Source of the DNA: Pomacea canaliculata
Taxonomy: Eukaryota; Mollusca; Gastropoda; Architaenioglossa; Ampullariidae
NCBI RefSeq assembly: GCF_003073045.1
Contig: NC_037590.1
Coordinates: 29,042,449-29,106,448 of the forward strand
Length of the DNA: 64,000 nucleotides
Reading direction: 5' to 3'
The translations under genes were made by a program, and so were the position numbers. Numbering within the stretch: the stretch's first letter is position 1; the number at the start of each line of letters is the position of its first letter. Of the stretch, positions 62,569 through 64,000 are shown in pieces. Under the pieces are notes generated by a model that was given only the letters and a program-made list of their open reading frames with translations, was not told the origin of the DNA and made no database searches.

Positions 62569-64000
62569 CATTGAACAACCGGTGGCCGGACGTGATGCCA
62601 TTTAATAATCCTCATGATGAGAGACAATGATTTTATGATCGTGAAAAGATTTCAGCCGAATTAAAATCGTGTGATCTGATTTTGTTTTGCTTTTTTGCTT
62701 CTTTTACTTTTACTCTGTGTGTGCTTTCGCGTAAATGTTGGGAAAAAAAACTTGATAATTGGTGTGTATATTTTTATCTTTATTATTTATTAAGTCAGGT
62801 ACTATTTACATTTAAATTATATTTGTATTTGTCAAAGAATACTACCTATATGGCTACGGCCGTACATAACAGTAGAATCCATCTATCAAGAATCCCAGAT
62901 CAACCCTGACAGTCCAACAAAAGCTGCGATTTCACACATCAGCGACTACCGCAAAAAGAGCGGGGTGAAAGTAAGGGCTGGAGGGATGGGAGGGCTAGTA
63001 AAGTCGACCAGAGACGCTGAGTTCCCATGTCGCTGCGACAGGAAATAAATAAAAACGCAGTTATCTGCTTGCAATACTTGCCACCATTGCCGAGTCTGCA
63101 AATTGGGAGTACGCCGAAAGGAGAGCTTAGTGCCCGAGCTCAGGTTCAGAGAGAGAGGATTAAGCCCGAGAGCAAACTTTCCTGATAAATCGAACGCTGT
63201 CCGTTGTCCATCGTCCGAACGCTTTGATATTTGCACCGAGTCGTCAAAAAAAAAAAAAAAAAAAAGCTTGTAGTGTGAACTGATGCGACTGTAATACTTT
63301 GTTCTCCCTGAAGCGGACCGTAATACCATGGGTATTTAGATAAACACGCGCGGCATAGCTTTGTAGCCATAATAGCTATAATCTGTAGGCGAACCTTTAA
63401 CATTGGGCATCACTTGGTGCGGTTGTCATGTAAATCACTTGATCCTGATTCTGCGTCTTTCCCCTAACGATTGTGTACACCTTCAACGATTTTTAAAACA
63501 ACAGTTAGCGGCTAACTTGCAGGGCATGGGTGCCATGGCATATTTTCATTACTATATGTTTTGTAACAGATCAAAACAAAATAAAAATGTATCATTAGTT
63601 CTTTTTCCAACATGTAATGAAGTATTGGTGTTTTATGAATTTTCATTTATGTAAAACAACTTGTAATATTTAATAAATAAGAATTTCTTAATAAAATTCA
63701 TGAGGTTTCATGTTATCGATTGTATTAAGTAATTCATGTGAAAGTTGTGTAGATAATATGTATGGGTAACTACGTTAGTGATAAATATACTGCATTACAT
63801 AATTGTTTCAAATTTTTTATATAAAGATTATTATCGTACTTATCACTGAAATCAATACACGCTCAGCACAAAAGCGGCCTTTTGGGGTGGACTAGGGCAA
63901 CCGCCCCAGGCCATGCGTCTGAGGGGGGCCCTGCGATACGTGGTACGGTATATACTATATAGCCAAGCTATGACTCTCTAGCTCTCTCTCTGGCCGCCTC

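Larger units (their letters stand above)
58481..64000. other. Region downstream of NODAL, no gene firmly recognised
   Basis: It contains a (TC)n tract at 59242-59275, a single end of the GC-rich MITE at 61662-61740, and a poly-A run at 63246-63265. The GC-richer block 60770-61500 has no assignable product. An open frame at 62080-62568 is noted separately. The last 120 bp (from about 63880) look like the end of a GC-rich repeat (gcaaccgccccaggcc) cut by the window edge. Confidence 0.4.

Noticed and set aside
63880..64000. GC-rich terminal sequence resembling a transposon end (gcaaccgccccaggcc)
   Set aside because: It is cut by the window edge; the second terminus and target duplication cannot be seen.

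Overview
This window is nuclear DNA from an animal. It is AT-rich and intron-dense, with GT-AG introns, many truncated non-LTR retrotransposons and several small hAT-like elements. A nodal gene (absent from ecdysozoans) together with BovB/RTE-type and L2/CR1-type elements points to a lophotrochozoan, most likely a gastropod mollusc. The phylum is inference; the gene identities rest on the translated exons. No prokaryotic or CRISPR feature is present.

Layout, left to right: (1) 26-896 (+), NUDT2, a Nudix Ap4A hydrolase in two exons, with a hAT-like MITE inserted directly behind its stop codon. (2) 2927-19931 (-), PIWIL2, a full-length PIWI-clade Argonaute that I assembled from 19 coding exons plus one proposed 4-nt microexon; a 5' UTR exon lies near 21090. 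L2-like and RTE/BovB-like retrotransposon copies sit in its introns. (3) 23501-31769 (-), NUBPL, the mitochondrial complex I Fe-S assembly ATPase, complete in ten exons. (4) 31791-34552 (+), a Myb/SANT-like DNA-binding gene. Its first ATG is 21 bp from the NUBPL start, it has tandemly duplicated small exons, and two in-frame stops interrupt an otherwise phase-consistent six-exon frame. (5) 36624-40042 (-) and 44162-46043 (+), two divergently transcribed TMEM243-like membrane protein genes that share intron positions. (6) 54621-58480 (+), NODAL, a TGF-beta ligand in two exons, with a one-base frame break between prodomain and mature ligand. The remainder is intergenic, carrying repeats and microsatellites.

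The genes do not form a pathway. PIWIL2 is the germline transposon-silencing effector, NUBPL serves mitochondrial complex I, NUDT2 clears dinucleoside polyphosphates, and NODAL patterns left-right asymmetry. The most notable structure is a diverged direct duplication of at least 1.4 kb. One copy is the immediate 5' region of NODAL (about 53055-54565). The other (about 41747-43215) lies between the two TMEM243-like genes, 11.3 kb upstream. Exon coordinates were worked out by hand from splice sites, phase and family conservation, without any database search.
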